A stretch of DNA of 64,000 nucleotides, from contig CANFTB010000016.1 in the NCBI GenBank assembly GCA_947449735.1, forward strand, positions 1-64,000. The letters are read 5' to 3'. Shown piece after piece: positions 28,798 to 38,886 of this stretch; within the stretch, counting starts at the first letter, position 1; each line of letters starts with the position of its first letter. This DNA is from Chthoniobacteraceae bacterium (GTDB taxonomy: Bacteria; Verrucomicrobiota; Verrucomicrobiia; Chthoniobacterales; Chthoniobacteraceae). Below the pieces are notes generated by a model. That model saw only the letters and a program-made list of their open reading frames with translations, was not told the DNA's origin and made no database searches. The position numbers and the translations under genes are program-made.

Positions 28798-29502
28798 GTG
28801 GGCAGTCCCCAAAGCGCAAAGATCCTGCTTCTCAAGCGGCTCGCGTTTCGGTGGGCCCTGGGGCAGGGGTTTCGCGTCGCGGCGATAGACCTGCCCCTGC
28901 CGCAGCTCAAGATCCGACTGGATGTGGCCGCCTGCAAGCCCGAGCCGCCCCGGAGGGTGCGCGGCAAGACCGTTTTTAAACCCGGGGCGACGGTGGTTTT
29001 TGAATGCAAGACGAGCCGGGCTGAGTTTCTGAAGGAGACCAGGTGCGAGGATTCGATCCAGATCCGGATCGAGGAGCTTCAGGCGCAGCGGCTGGTTTAT
29101 GAGGAGTCTTTGCGCAGGAACTTTCCCACGCTGAGGGAGGGAGAGACCCTTTTTCCCGAGTACGACGTATTCAAGTACCGGGATCTGGGTTTGGAGCCTT
29201 ACAACCTCCTTATGGACGAGCTTGACGAGCTCACCCGGCGGGTGCGGGCCAATGGAAAGTTCGCAAAACTGATGCGCTGGCGGGCTGCCAGCCTTCATTA
29301 CCTGGTGGTGGAGCCCGGGGTTGCGGGCGTCGGGGAGCTGCCCCCCGGCTGGGGCCTGTTGGAACGTGGGGAGGCTTCGCTGGAACTTCTGGTGCGCGCC
29401 GAGTGGAAGGAGAGCACGGACTTGAATCGATGGAACTTCATGAACAGGATAGCGTTGGCTGCAACCTCCGGGCTGGATCGGAGACTGGACGGCGGGTGGT
29501 GA
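28798..29502 (+). CDS. MmcB-like PD-(D/E)XK nuclease-fold protein (putative)
   Basis: RLDVAACKPEPPRRVRGKTVFKPGATVVFECKTSRAEFLKETR has D...ECK spacing as in restriction-like/MmcB folds. GTG start 3 nt after the SNF2 stop. Confidence 0.65.
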   Translation: MGSPQSAKILLLKRLAFRWALGQGFRVAAIDLPLPQLKIRLDVAACKPEPPRRVRGKTVFKPGATVVFECKTSRAEFLKETRCEDSIQIRIEELQAQRLVYEESLRRNFPTLREGETLFPEYDVFKYRDLGLEPYNLLMDELDELTRRVRANGKFAKLMRWRAASLHYLVVEPGVAGVGELPPGWGLLERGEASLELLVRAEWKESTDLNRWNFMNRIALAATSGLDRRLDGGW

Positions 29503-29713
29503 GTCCGTTTTCCGCGGGTTTTTTCGGGGGGAGGCTCCGGTTGCGGGCGCGTAAAAATCTCGTTTGATTTAAATTCCTGAAATCGAATACCCTAATGCCT
29601 CGGGCCTGGCTCTTTCAGGGCTTGAACGCGCAGTTTGCGTTGTCATTGTCTGAATCGAAACTAACTTACTGTTCCCTGAGGGGAGAAATCCCCAATTAGC
29701 ACCCAATATCTCT

Positions 29714-30316
29714 ATGCATCCATTTTTTGTCTGGTTTCTCTCCATGGCCGTTTGGTGGTTCGTGTCTTCTTTCTTTGAGTGGACGTTGCATCGGTTCGTG
29801 ATGCACCGGCCGGTGGGTTCCTTTGACTATCCCTTCAAGGCCCACGCCGTCATACATCATCAGGTTTTCAAGGCGGACCACACTTACCACCTGATTAACC
29901 CGAGCGACCGCAAGACGATCCCTATGGCGTGGTGGAACGGCCCCGTTCTGGTGTTGATCGCTTCGCTGCCGGTCGTTCCCGTCGCACTCCTGCTGCAGAA
30001 CCTCTGGGTTTGGGTGGGCGCCGCGTCTGGCACTGCGATCTACTACTCCATCTACGAGTACATCCATTGGTGCATGCACCTTCCCAAAGACCGCACGGTG
30101 GAGCGTTCCTGGTTGTACCGCCGCCTGAACGGACATCACCTTTTGCACCACAGGTACATGCACAAGAATTTTAACGTGGTGTTTCCCCTGGCCGATTTTT
30201 GCCTGGGAACCCTGATACTGCGTTCCAAGATCCGTTTCGCCCAGCCGACCGGCCCTGCGGTTCCGGACGTGCAGCCAGTCGGGGTACCGTTGGAAGAGGC
30301 GCAAGCCGCCCACTAG
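29714..30316 (+). CDS. Membrane fatty-acid hydroxylase / sterol desaturase-like protein
   Basis: TM helices and histidine boxes: TLHRFVMHRP, HAVIHHQVFKADHTYH, HWCMH, GHHLLHHRYMHKNFNVVFPLADFCLGTL. Confidence 0.8.
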   Translation: MHPFFVWFLSMAVWWFVSSFFEWTLHRFVMHRPVGSFDYPFKAHAVIHHQVFKADHTYHLINPSDRKTIPMAWWNGPVLVLIASLPVVPVALLLQNLWVWVGAASGTAIYYSIYEYIHWCMHLPKDRTVERSWLYRRLNGHHLLHHRYMHKNFNVVFPLADFCLGTLILRSKIRFAQPTGPAVPDVQPVGVPLEEAQAAH

Positions 30317-30345
30317 GGGCAAGCGACTTCAAGGTTTTTACATCG

Positions 30346-30375
30346 AAAACCCGCCTTCCAAGAGGCGGGTTTTTT
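30346..30375 (+). terminator. Rho-independent terminator
   Basis: AACCCGCCT tccaag AGGCGGGTT followed by T-run. Confidence 0.92.
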
Positions 30376-30609
30376 GTGCCCCAGAGAGAGGCTCCGGGAT
30401 CCCGGCTCTGCGTTTTCTGGAGTGAGTGGCGGGCCGCTGGGCGGAAGGTGGGTGCACTGGGCCGGTTTTGGCGGAGGTTATTTCTCGTTGAGAAAAATGG
30501 GTGAACCTTTTTGTTTTCTTTTCTGCTGCTGCTTTTTTGAATAAACCTTAACTTATGCCTCCACCAAACCGACTGTTCTGGGTAGGCATGACCATTCAAT
30601 TTTTCGTAC

Positions 30610-31560
30610 ATGAATCCTGAACAAGCTATCTCCTGGTTTCAGAAGGCGTCCGATCTCGGAAGTGCCGACGGCACATGTAGTTTAGGGCTTTGTTACTATC
30701 AGGGACTCGGGGTGGAGAGGGACCTGATCCAGGCCGTCCGTTACTTTAAGAAGGCGGCCGAGGGCGGGAGCGTCAGGGGAATGTTTAACTTTGGTTTCTG
30801 TCTGTATCAGGGGAGCGGTGTCAGGCGCGACTATGAGCAGGCTGCGTCCTGGTACATGCGGGCCGCGGAGATGGGGCATGTTCAGGCCATGTACAGCTTG
30901 GGGCGCTGCTTCCACACGGGCCATGGGGTTCTTAAGGATGCTCCCGAAGCGGTTTATTGGTTCAAGAAGGCGGCCGAACGGGATGACTTGGATGCTATGG
31001 TGTCCATCGGAGTTGCCTATTACGAAGGGCACGGCGTCTCGAAAAGTCCGGTGCGTGCCGTGGAGTGGTTCAAAAAGGCTGTGGAACTGGGCAGCTCTGA
31101 CGCGATGAACAGCTTGGGTGTGTGTTATTTTTGGGGGCAGGGGGTGGAGGAAAACGCTTCGGAGGCCATAAACTGGTTCAGGAAGGCGGCGGAGGTGGGG
31201 AGTGGCGCCGCCATGGTGAATCTGGGCCACTGCTGCTACTGGGGAACCGGCGCCGAAAAGAGCCTAGAGGAGGCGCAGGGGTGGTATTCGAAGGCCGCGG
31301 ACGCGGGCAATGTTTACGGCATGTTTTACGCGGGAAGTTCCCACTGCGAGACGGTGGCGATGCAACCCCGGTCTGATTTGTCCTCCTCGTGGAAAAGGGA
31401 GCAGGGTAAGCAGGAGTTACTTATGGGAGTTTCGGCCTGGGTCCAGCCAACCTCGCGCGTGCTGGCCGAGGGTCCTGAACCGGAGGTTCCTTTCCTCGAG
31501 CTGCCCGAGGAGGCGGCCGGGAAGGTGACCGAAGAAATGGGAATCGATTCCATCCCTTAG
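30610..31560 (+). CDS. Sel1-like repeat protein
   Basis: Repeated 36-aa units AVYWFKKAAERDDLDAMVSIGVAYYEGHGVSKSPVRAVEWFKKAVELGSSDAMNSLGVCYFWGQGV. Confidence 0.92.
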   Translation: MNPEQAISWFQKASDLGSADGTCSLGLCYYQGLGVERDLIQAVRYFKKAAEGGSVRGMFNFGFCLYQGSGVRRDYEQAASWYMRAAEMGHVQAMYSLGRCFHTGHGVLKDAPEAVYWFKKAAERDDLDAMVSIGVAYYEGHGVSKSPVRAVEWFKKAVELGSSDAMNSLGVCYFWGQGVEENASEAINWFRKAAEVGSGAAMVNLGHCCYWGTGAEKSLEEAQGWYSKAADAGNVYGMFYAGSSHCETVAMQPRSDLSSSWKREQGKQELLMGVSAWVQPTSRVLAEGPEPEVPFLELPEEAAGKVTEEMGIDSIP

Positions 31561-31655
31561 CGTCTGACCTTCCAAAAAAAACGCGATTTTTCCAAAGAAA
31601 CAGTTTCCCCCGCGGTATCCCCTCATAGAAGCCCACCCCTTCAACTCCCCAGAAC

Positions 31656-32210
31656 ATGTTTGGATCTAAAAACACAAAAAAAGCAGAGTGGGTTCAGACT
31701 GCGATGCAGCGCTACGAGCGCCCGTTGTTGCAGTATTCTTACAGTATTGTCCGGGATTTGGAACGGGCCCGTGATGTGGTTCAAGACACGTTTATGCGTT
31801 TGTACAAGCAGGAGCAGGAGGCAATCGAAGGCCATCTTTCGCAGTGGCTTTTCACCGTCTGCCGCAACTGTTCCCTGAAGGTCCTGCGCAGTCAGGAGCG
31901 TTACGTGCACGTCGAGTCTTCTGAGTTTGAAGGCCGCAGTTCCGATGAGCCGTCTCCAGCGTTTGAGCTGGAGCGCAAGGAGCGGGTCGCACGTTTGATG
32001 GAACTGGTGCAGGAATTGACCTCGAATCAGAAAGAGGTGGTCCGGCTTCGTTTTCAAAACTTTCATTCTTATCAGGAGATCAGCGACATCACCGGCCTGA
32101 GTGTCGGAAACGTCGGTTTCATCCTGAATGCGGCCATGCGCAGTCTTCGTGAGAAGATGGAGCGCGACGATCGCGAAGAGAAAATCATTTACCTTACCAA
32201 GACAGCTTGA
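31656..32210 (+). CDS. RNA polymerase sigma factor, sigma-70/ECF-like
   Basis: LLQYSYSIVRDLERARDVVQDTFMRLYKQ (region 2); LVQELTSNQKEVVRLRFQNFHSYQEISDITGLSVGNVGFILNAAMRSLREKM (region 4). Confidence 0.9.
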   Translation: MFGSKNTKKAEWVQTAMQRYERPLLQYSYSIVRDLERARDVVQDTFMRLYKQEQEAIEGHLSQWLFTVCRNCSLKVLRSQERYVHVESSEFEGRSSDEPSPAFELERKERVARLMELVQELTSNQKEVVRLRFQNFHSYQEISDITGLSVGNVGFILNAAMRSLREKMERDDREEKIIYLTKTA

Positions 32211-32252
32211 GTCCGCGGGCTCTTTGGAGCCCCTTGAACAACCTTACAGAAT

Positions 32253-32789
32253 ATGAATCGCAGCATCAGTGACAAAGATATAACCGACTACGTTCTCAAC
32301 GAGTTGCCTCCTCGTGAAAGATTGTATGTGGAGTCGATGATGCTGGGCTGCGAGCGTTCCCGAGAGGATGTTGTGGTCATGATGGAAATGTCCCGGCTCT
32401 TGGAGGAGGGGATGGAAAACGAGCTTGTAGGAGCTGACTTTAGTTTGGATGAAGAGCGCAGGAATACGATTTACGCTCATTCCTCAAACTTTGCCTGGAG
32501 AGCCGTGCTGCGTGTCGCCGCAACAGTGACTGCGATGGCTGCCTGCGTGGCGTTCTCAGTGGCGGCTCCAGTGATTTCAAAGTTTGCCTTCCGGACGCCC
32601 AACTCCAAGGGAATGGACACGCGCATCGCCTCTTCGGATAGCTCTGATGTGGTGGATCCCGCCGCCTTTCCGGTGGTGCTTCTCGAGAGCGAAGAGTCGG
32701 ACGAGTTCCCCACCCACGTATTGCTGCCCACCGGTGCCGTCAATCTGGGGGAAATGCCTCTGCCGTACATCGGCTCGGACGCCAACTAG
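32253..32789 (+). CDS. Single-TM anti-sigma-like partner protein
   Basis: ISDKDITDYVLNELPPRERLYVESMM resembles the N-terminal motif of PVC anti-sigma/VWA proteins; one TM segment (VAATVTAMAACVAFSVAAPVI). Immediately downstream of the sigma gene. Confidence 0.6.
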   Translation: MNRSISDKDITDYVLNELPPRERLYVESMMLGCERSREDVVVMMEMSRLLEEGMENELVGADFSLDEERRNTIYAHSSNFAWRAVLRVAATVTAMAACVAFSVAAPVISKFAFRTPNSKGMDTRIASSDSSDVVDPAAFPVVLLESEESDEFPTHVLLPTGAVNLGEMPLPYIGSDAN

Positions 32790-32858
32790 TCTTGTCTTTC
32801 AAAAGGGGGGTAACCCTGTCTTTTGAGGCCTTTCAGCCATACGCGAATTCTTTAATAA

Positions 32859-32891
32859 GGGCCGGTCTCCATCATGGGGCCGGCCTTTTTT
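32859..32891 (+). terminator. Terminator after the sigma/anti-sigma pair
   Basis: GGCCGG ... CCGGCC followed by TTTTTT. Confidence 0.75.
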
Positions 32892-32920
32892 ATTCGAACT
32901 GCTCGCCCTGCTTCTGGCTC

Positions 32921-32954
32921 AAAAAAAACCGGCCACCCTTGGGGGGCGGCCGGT
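32921..32954 (-). terminator. Terminator after citrate synthase
   Basis: Minus strand ACCGGCC ... GGCCGGT followed by T-run. Confidence 0.85.
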
Positions 32955-32979
32955 CTTCTTGCCTTTTTTGCCAGGCGGT

Positions 32980-34095
32980 TTAGCGGTCGGGGATCGGCTT
33001 GACGACCTTGCCAACTGCAGGGCCCGTGTATTCGCTCAAAGGACGGTAGAGGCGGTTGTCCGCGAGCTGCTCGAGGACGTGGGCCGTCCAACCTGCCGTG
33101 CGTGAGATCGCAAAAATCGGAGTGAACAGGTCCGTTGGGATGCCGAGGGAGTAGTAGACGGTCGCGGAGTAGAAATCCACGTTGGCATTAAGATGCTTCT
33201 TCTCGCGCATCACCTCTGCGATGCGCTCGCTCATGCGGATCCACTTTGGCTCGCCCAGCTGCTGGGTCAGTTTGATTGCCATGTTCCGCAGATGCGGCGC
33301 GCGAGGATCGAGCACCTTGTACACGCGGTGACCGATGCCCATGATCTTGGCCTTCTTTACAAACTGTTCCTCCAGCCAGGGATCCACGCGCTCCTCGGAA
33401 CCGATCTCCTGGAGCATGTGGATGACACCTTCGTTGGCGCCGCCGTGGAGCGGCCCCTTCAGCGTACCGATGGCCGAGGTGATCGCAGAGAACACATCGC
33501 TGAGCGTGGCAACTGTCACGCGCGCGGAGAAGGTGCTCGCGTTCATTCCGTGGTCGGCGTGGAGGACGTAGGCAACATCGAGGGTATCGGCTGCCTCTTT
33601 GGTGGGCACCTCGCCGTTGATCAGGTAGAGGAAGTGGGCGGCTTCACTCAGGTCCGTGCGCACGGGGGGGAGGTCTTTGCCCTGGCGGATGCGGTGGAAG
33701 TACGCGGCGATCAGGCCGATCTTGGCGGTAATCGCAATGGAGCGCTCGTAGTTGGCGTTCTCTCCGGTGGCTGTGTCAAAAACGCCCAGCATTGAAACGC
33801 CGGTGCGGATCACATCCATCGGGCCTGCGTTCTTCGGTGCGGACTTGAGGAAAGCGATGATTTCCTCGGGAAGCGAACGAGCCGCGCGCAGCTTGGAGGT
33901 CAGCTCGGCGAGTTGCTCCTGATTGGGCAACTCCCCGTGCCAGAGGAGGTAAATGACCTCCTCGAAGCTCACCTTTCCCGCAAGTTCGTTGATGTCGTAG
34001 CCCGCGTAGATGAGCTGTCCGATATCTCCGAGCACGTCGGAGATGGCGGTGGTGTTTGCAACAATTCCTTCGAGTCCTTTGGCGACGAGCGGCAT
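32980..34095 (-). CDS. Citrate synthase
   Basis: KGLEGIVANTTAISDVLGDIGQLIYAGYDINELAGKVSFEEVIYLLWHGELP; LHADHGMNASTFSARV; GPLHGGANEGVIHML; GIGHRVYKVLDPRAPHLRNMA. Confidence 0.95.
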   Translation of the reverse strand: MPLVAKGLEGIVANTTAISDVLGDIGQLIYAGYDINELAGKVSFEEVIYLLWHGELPNQEQLAELTSKLRAARSLPEEIIAFLKSAPKNAGPMDVIRTGVSMLGVFDTATGENANYERSIAITAKIGLIAAYFHRIRQGKDLPPVRTDLSEAAHFLYLINGEVPTKEAADTLDVAYVLHADHGMNASTFSARVTVATLSDVFSAITSAIGTLKGPLHGGANEGVIHMLQEIGSEERVDPWLEEQFVKKAKIMGIGHRVYKVLDPRAPHLRNMAIKLTQQLGEPKWIRMSERIAEVMREKKHLNANVDFYSATVYYSLGIPTDLFTPIFAISRTAGWTAHVLEQLADNRLYRPLSEYTGPAVGKVVKPIPDR

Positions 34096-34137
34096 AAGTT
34101 CAGGGTGCTTGGCTTTTAATCGGCGTTCAAGTGGAGA

Positions 34138-35046
34138 CTAAACTTTCCCCCACAACTTCAGCAGGGTTTCTGCCATGACTGACGGGGTTTCCGCAACTGC
34201 GATTCCTGCGGCCCTCATCGCGGCAATCTTTCCTTCCGCGGTTCCTTTGCCGCCCGAAACGATGGCTCCCGCATGGCCCATCCGGCGTCCGGGAGGCGCG
34301 GTGGTCCCCGCGATGAAACCAGCGATTGGCTTCTTGCAGTGGGCTCCGGCCCATTCAGCGGCCTCTTCCTCGGCCGTTCCACCGATTTCGCCGATCATGA
34401 TAATCGCCTCGGTTTCCGGGTCTTCGTTGAACATTCGGAGCACGTCCAGGTGCGAGGTTCCGTTCACGGGATCGCCCCCGATTCCGACGCATGTGGATTG
34501 GCCGTATCCACGCGAGGTGAGCTGCCACACCGCTTCGTAGGTCAGCGTGCCCGAGCGGGACACCACGCCGACGTTTCCTTTTTTGTGAATATGCCCGGGA
34601 GCGATGCCGATGCGGCAACCGCCGTGGGAATCCTTGCCTTCGCCCGGGGTCACTAGTCCGGGACAGTTTGGCCCGATCAAGCGCATGCTGCCCCCGTGGA
34701 TCTTGGCTTTGACCCGGATCATGTCGTTGATCGGGATGCCTTCGGTGATCGCTACGGTCAGGGCGAGTCCCGCATCAGAGCATTCGAGGATGGCGTCCGC
34801 AGCGAAGGGAGGGGGAACGAACACCACGGAGACGGTGGCCCCTGTTTCGCGTGCCGCCTCTTCAACCGTGTCGAACACGGGCACTTTGTAGCCGGCGTGT
34901 TCAAAAAACTGGCCGCCCTTTCCGGGGGTGACCCCGGCCACGATCTGGGTGCCGTAGTCCAGCGACAACTGGGCGTGTTTGGCGCCGAAGCTGCCGGTGA
35001 TGCCCTGTACCAGAACGCGGGTTTTGGAGTTTACGAGAATAGACAT
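34138..35046 (-). CDS. sucD: Succinyl-CoA synthetase alpha subunit
   Basis: [87 protein letters not shown]. Confidence 0.95.
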   Translation of the reverse strand: MSILVNSKTRVLVQGITGSFGAKHAQLSLDYGTQIVAGVTPGKGGQFFEHAGYKVPVFDTVEEAARETGATVSVVFVPPPFAADAILECSDAGLALTVAITEGIPINDMIRVKAKIHGGSMRLIGPNCPGLVTPGEGKDSHGGCRIGIAPGHIHKKGNVGVVSRSGTLTYEAVWQLTSRGYGQSTCVGIGGDPVNGTSHLDVLRMFNEDPETEAIIMIGEIGGTAEEEAAEWAGAHCKKPIAGFIAGTTAPPGRRMGHAGAIVSGGKGTAEGKIAAMRAAGIAVAETPSVMAETLLKLWGKV

Positions 35047-35066
35047 GATGAATGATCCGGTGGGGA

Positions 35067-36254
35067 TTAGGCCGCGTGAACCGAGGCGACGATTTTGTCG
35101 GCGGCGTCCGCCATGGTGGAGGCGCTCTGCAGCTTCAGGCCGCTTTCCGCGAGCGTTTTCTTGCCGGCAGGGCCGTTGTTTCCTTCAAGCCGCACCACAA
35201 GGGGAAGGCTCAACCCCGTTTCCTTTGCCGCGTCGACGATCCCGTGGGCGATGACATCGCAATCCATGATGCCGCCGAAAATATTCACCAAGATGCCCTT
35301 AACTGCCTTGTCGCCAAGGATGATGTTGAAGGCGGCCGTGACCTGCTCCTTGGTGGCGCCGCCGCCCACGTCGAGGAAGTTGGCTGGTTTGCCTCCGGCG
35401 TGCTGGATGATGTCCATGGTGGCCATGGCGAGTCCGGCGCCGTTCACCAGGCAGGCGATGTTTCCGTCCAGACCGATGTAGTTCAGGTTGAACTCGCTGG
35501 CGGCCACTTCGCGGGGGTCCTCCTCGGACTTGTCGCGGAGCGCCGCGACTCCCGGCTGGCGGTAGAGGGCGTTGTCGTCGAAATTAAACTTTGCGTCGAG
35601 CGCGAGCAGCCGGTTGTCCGGGGTTACGACCAGCGGATTGACTTCCACCAGCGTGCAGTCCGTTTCCGTGTAGGTGCGGTAGAGGGCCGTGAAGAGCTTT
35701 GTGGCCTGGGTCATCAAGCTGCCGCGCAGTCCAAGTGCGGCGGCGATCTTTCGGGTCTGGTAAGGCTGCAGACCAATGAGGGGATCTACTGAAACACGGA
35801 TGATCTTCTCGGGTGTGTGTTCCGCCACTGCCTCGATGTCCATTCCACCTTCGGTGCTCGCGATGACCATCGGAGCCGAGGTGGTCCGGTCGAAGAGGAT
35901 CGCGAAATACAGTTCCTTCGCAATGTCCACCGCTTCAGCAACAAGCAGCGTAGAAACGAGTTTTCCTTCCGGTCCAGTCTGGTGGGTGATCAGCGCGTGC
36001 CCCAGCATTTGTTCGGCGAGATGCCGTGCTTCCGCCGGCGTCTTGCAGAGATGAACTCCGCCTTTGAACCCGTTGTCAAAAGTTCCTTTGCCGCGTCCGC
36101 CCGCGTGGATCTGAGCCTTGACCACGATCTGGCTTGCTCCGAGGGAAGTGGCCGCCTGTTCGGCTTCCTCGGGCGTGAATGCGGCTTTCCCTTTGGGAGA
36201 TGCGACACCGAATTTCTGGAACAGTTCGCGGGCTTGGTACTCGTGGATATTCAT
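35067..36254 (-). CDS. sucC: Succinyl-CoA synthetase beta subunit
   Basis: [92 protein letters not shown]. Confidence 0.95.
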   Translation of the reverse strand: MNIHEYQARELFQKFGVASPKGKAAFTPEEAEQAATSLGASQIVVKAQIHAGGRGKGTFDNGFKGGVHLCKTPAEARHLAEQMLGHALITHQTGPEGKLVSTLLVAEAVDIAKELYFAILFDRTTSAPMVIASTEGGMDIEAVAEHTPEKIIRVSVDPLIGLQPYQTRKIAAALGLRGSLMTQATKLFTALYRTYTETDCTLVEVNPLVVTPDNRLLALDAKFNFDDNALYRQPGVAALRDKSEEDPREVAASEFNLNYIGLDGNIACLVNGAGLAMATMDIIQHAGGKPANFLDVGGGATKEQVTAAFNIILGDKAVKGILVNIFGGIMDCDVIAHGIVDAAKETGLSLPLVVRLEGNNGPAGKKTLAESGLKLQSASTMADAADKIVASVHAA

Positions 36255-36566
36255 GAACGGATTTAATGCAGACGCCAGTCTGCCTCACGCGCCGGCAGAG
36301 AGATTTCCTGAGGGAAAATGTTTCCTTGGCACAGTGGCGGACACAATAGCGGAGGGCTTTTCTAGAGGACTATTCCCTCGGGAAGCAAGGGAAGGTTTGC
36401 AGGAAGTCCTGAAATTTTCAGGAGGGGGCGACTTGCGGCGCAATACGCACCGTAGGCAACATGTGCCATCTTACCCGTTTGGGTGCGATTTCGGATCGTC
36501 TCCCCAGACGTTTGCCGATCGAGCGCTGGATGCCGGCTCGTTCCTCAATGGACTTTTAATGCGTCC

Positions 36567-37814
36567 TTAGAGCTCCTCGGGCTTAGCTAAAAGTTCGGCG
36601 ATGCGCGTCAGCAGACGGCCGGCTCCGCCGCCATCGAGCACGCGGTGGTCGAAGGATAGCGTAAAATGCGCCTCCGTAGCCGGGCGGAACTCTTCAGTTG
36701 AGGGATCCCATTTGGGGACAACGCGGCCGGCGCCCATTCCCAGAACCAGCGTTTGTTCCGGGAGGGGAATCGGGGTGGCCCATTCCAGCCCAAACGTGCC
36801 AAAATTTGTCACCGTGGCGATGGATCCCCCCGTGGCGTCGGCAGGCAGGCGGCGCCGCCTCGCGAGATCGACAAGGTCGTTGTAACGGACCAGCAGATCC
36901 CGCAGCTTGGTCTGGTCGGCATTACGAAGCACGGGAACGAGCACGCCGTCCTCCGCCTCCACCGCGAACCCGACGTCGATGGAGCGGGGGTGTACGATTT
37001 TATCACCGATGAGCCTGCCGGCGAGGGCGCTGTTTTCTCCGAGGGCCATCGCCAGGGCTCTGAGGGCGTAGAGCGCGGGGCCCGCCTTCGGGCTGGAGGC
37101 CTTCCGATGGGACAGCAGAGGGTCGATGACGACCGGCGTTCCCACGGTTGCGATCGGTCGGGTCCAGGAGCGGCGCATCGCGTCCGCGACGGCGACCCGC
37201 ATGCTCGAGGCTTGCGAGAGGTGCTGCTGGTCGAGTTGGGCCAGAAACTTCTCGAAGTCCTCGATGGTCAGCCTGCCTGCTGCGCCGCTTCCGGCGATCC
37301 CTGCCAGGTCGGCCGCGTGCAGTCCGAGCTCCGCCATGCGCGCCTTAAGCCTCGGCGAGAGGAAGCTTGCGCCCGAGGCGTGGGCGGGGACAGGCAGTCC
37401 CCTCAGGGTTGGCGCGACGTTACTGGAGGACTTCGACTGGGACGGTGCCGTCGAGAAGGGCGAAATGGAGGTCTCCCCCGGGGAATATCCGTGGGGAAGC
37501 GCTTCCGGGCGAACTTCGGCAAATTCCGGCGCCGGCGCGTCTACGATCAGCCCGAGCCTGTTGGCCTCCTCTTCAGAACATTCCACGTACCCCAGAATCT
37601 CTCCAACCGCGTAGCTGCCCTGGGCCTCTGCGGTCCACTCTTGAATCGTACCGGAGCAGGGGGAGGTGACTCCCATGACCGCTTTTTGCGTTTCCACTTC
37701 CAAAACTTCCTGGTCCCCATGGACTTCGCTCCCAACGGTCGCATTGAAGGCGACGATGGTGGCTTCGGCAATGGACTCGCCCAGTTGGGGCATGACGATT
37801 GGAATGCGAGGCAT
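36567..37814 (-). CDS. 2-oxoacid dehydrogenase E2 (dihydrolipoyl acyltransferase)
   Basis: Lipoyl domain VLEVETQKAVMGVTSPCSGTI; E3-binding-like ARMAELGLHAADLAGIAGSGAAGRLTIEDFEKFL; catalytic LSFDHRVLDGGGAGRLLTRI. Confidence 0.9.
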   Translation of the reverse strand: MPRIPIVMPQLGESIAEATIVAFNATVGSEVHGDQEVLEVETQKAVMGVTSPCSGTIQEWTAEAQGSYAVGEILGYVECSEEEANRLGLIVDAPAPEFAEVRPEALPHGYSPGETSISPFSTAPSQSKSSSNVAPTLRGLPVPAHASGASFLSPRLKARMAELGLHAADLAGIAGSGAAGRLTIEDFEKFLAQLDQQHLSQASSMRVAVADAMRRSWTRPIATVGTPVVIDPLLSHRKASSPKAGPALYALRALAMALGENSALAGRLIGDKIVHPRSIDVGFAVEAEDGVLVPVLRNADQTKLRDLLVRYNDLVDLARRRRLPADATGGSIATVTNFGTFGLEWATPIPLPEQTLVLGMGAGRVVPKWDPSTEEFRPATEAHFTLSFDHRVLDGGGAGRLLTRIAELLAKPEEL

Positions 37815-37854
37815 AGAAAAAAGGTGTTGGGCGTGTCCGGCAGGACTTTATTCC

Positions 37855-38817
37855 TCAAAGCCGCAGCAGATCTCGCAGGGCGCTGACGATGGTTTGGGCG
37901 GTGGGACGGTGGGTTCCCCACAGGTTAGGATGGAAGGGTACCGGTGTGTCTTTACTGTTGAGGCGCATCGGCGGCGCATCCAGGAGGTTGAATCCGTCGG
38001 TGGCGACACGCGCCAAAACTTCGGCCGTCACCCCGCCCCAAGGCCAGGCTTCGCCCACCGCCAGAATGCGGCCGGTGCGGGCCACCGATGCCAGTACGGT
38101 GTCGGTGTCCAGCGGTTTGATCGAGCGCAGGTCGATGACCTCAATCTCCCAGCCCTGCGTGGAGAGTTCCTCCGCCGCCGACAGCGCCTCATGAACCATC
38201 GCGCTGTAGGTCACCACGGTGGCGTCGCGCCCCGCGCGGGCGATCCTCGCCCTGCCGACGGGAAGAGCTTCACTCGGAAGTGACTCCGCCTTCAGGTGAA
38301 AATAGAGGTACTTGTGTTCACAGAAAATGACGGGATCATCCAGCGCCACCGCCTCCAGAAGCATGGAATAAGCGTCCTCAACCGTCGCCGGTGTCATCAG
38401 GATGAGGCCCGGGTAGTGGGCGTAGAGGGCCTCAAGGTTCTGGGAGTGGAAAGGGCCGCTTCCGGGGGTTCCGCCGCTTGGGAGGCGAATCGTGATCGGG
38501 CAGGGGACCCCGGTGCGCCAGAACATCGTGGCCGCCTGATTTACGATCTGATTGAACCCGACGGTCGAGAAGTCCGCGAACTGCATCTCCACGATCGGCC
38601 GCATCCCCTGGAGGGACGCGCCGATGGCAGACCCCACCATCGCGTCCTCGCTGATCGGCGAGTCCAGCACCCGGCCGGGAAACGACTGGGCCAGATTTTT
38701 GGTCGCTTTGAACGCGCCGCCGAAGGCTCCGATGTCCTGGCCATAGATGTAAACGCGAGGGTCGTTTTCCAACGCCTGTCTTTGGGCTTCGCGGATGGCT
38801 TCGAGGTAGGTGATCAA
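37855..38817 (-). CDS. 2-oxoacid dehydrogenase E1 beta subunit
   Basis: MITYLEAIREAQRQALENDPRVYIYGQDIGAFGGAFKATKNLAQSFPGRVLDSPISEDAMVGSAIGASLQGMRPIVEMQFADF. Confidence 0.94.
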   Translation of the reverse strand: MITYLEAIREAQRQALENDPRVYIYGQDIGAFGGAFKATKNLAQSFPGRVLDSPISEDAMVGSAIGASLQGMRPIVEMQFADFSTVGFNQIVNQAATMFWRTGVPCPITIRLPSGGTPGSGPFHSQNLEALYAHYPGLILMTPATVEDAYSMLLEAVALDDPVIFCEHKYLYFHLKAESLPSEALPVGRARIARAGRDATVVTYSAMVHEALSAAEELSTQGWEIEVIDLRSIKPLDTDTVLASVARTGRILAVGEAWPWGGVTAEVLARVATDGFNLLDAPPMRLNSKDTPVPFHPNLWGTHRPTAQTIVSALRDLLRL

Positions 38818-38886
38818 AGGAGAAAGGGTTTTGGGTCTTCGATTCTATCGGATATCCCGGTTTAAAAATTCAAAGAAGTCAACGTG

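Noticed and set aside
36567-37814. Loss of the lipoyl attachment site in E2 (ETQKA instead of ETDKA)
   Set aside because: The lipoylated lysine is retained; the neighbouring D-to-Q change is probably tolerated.
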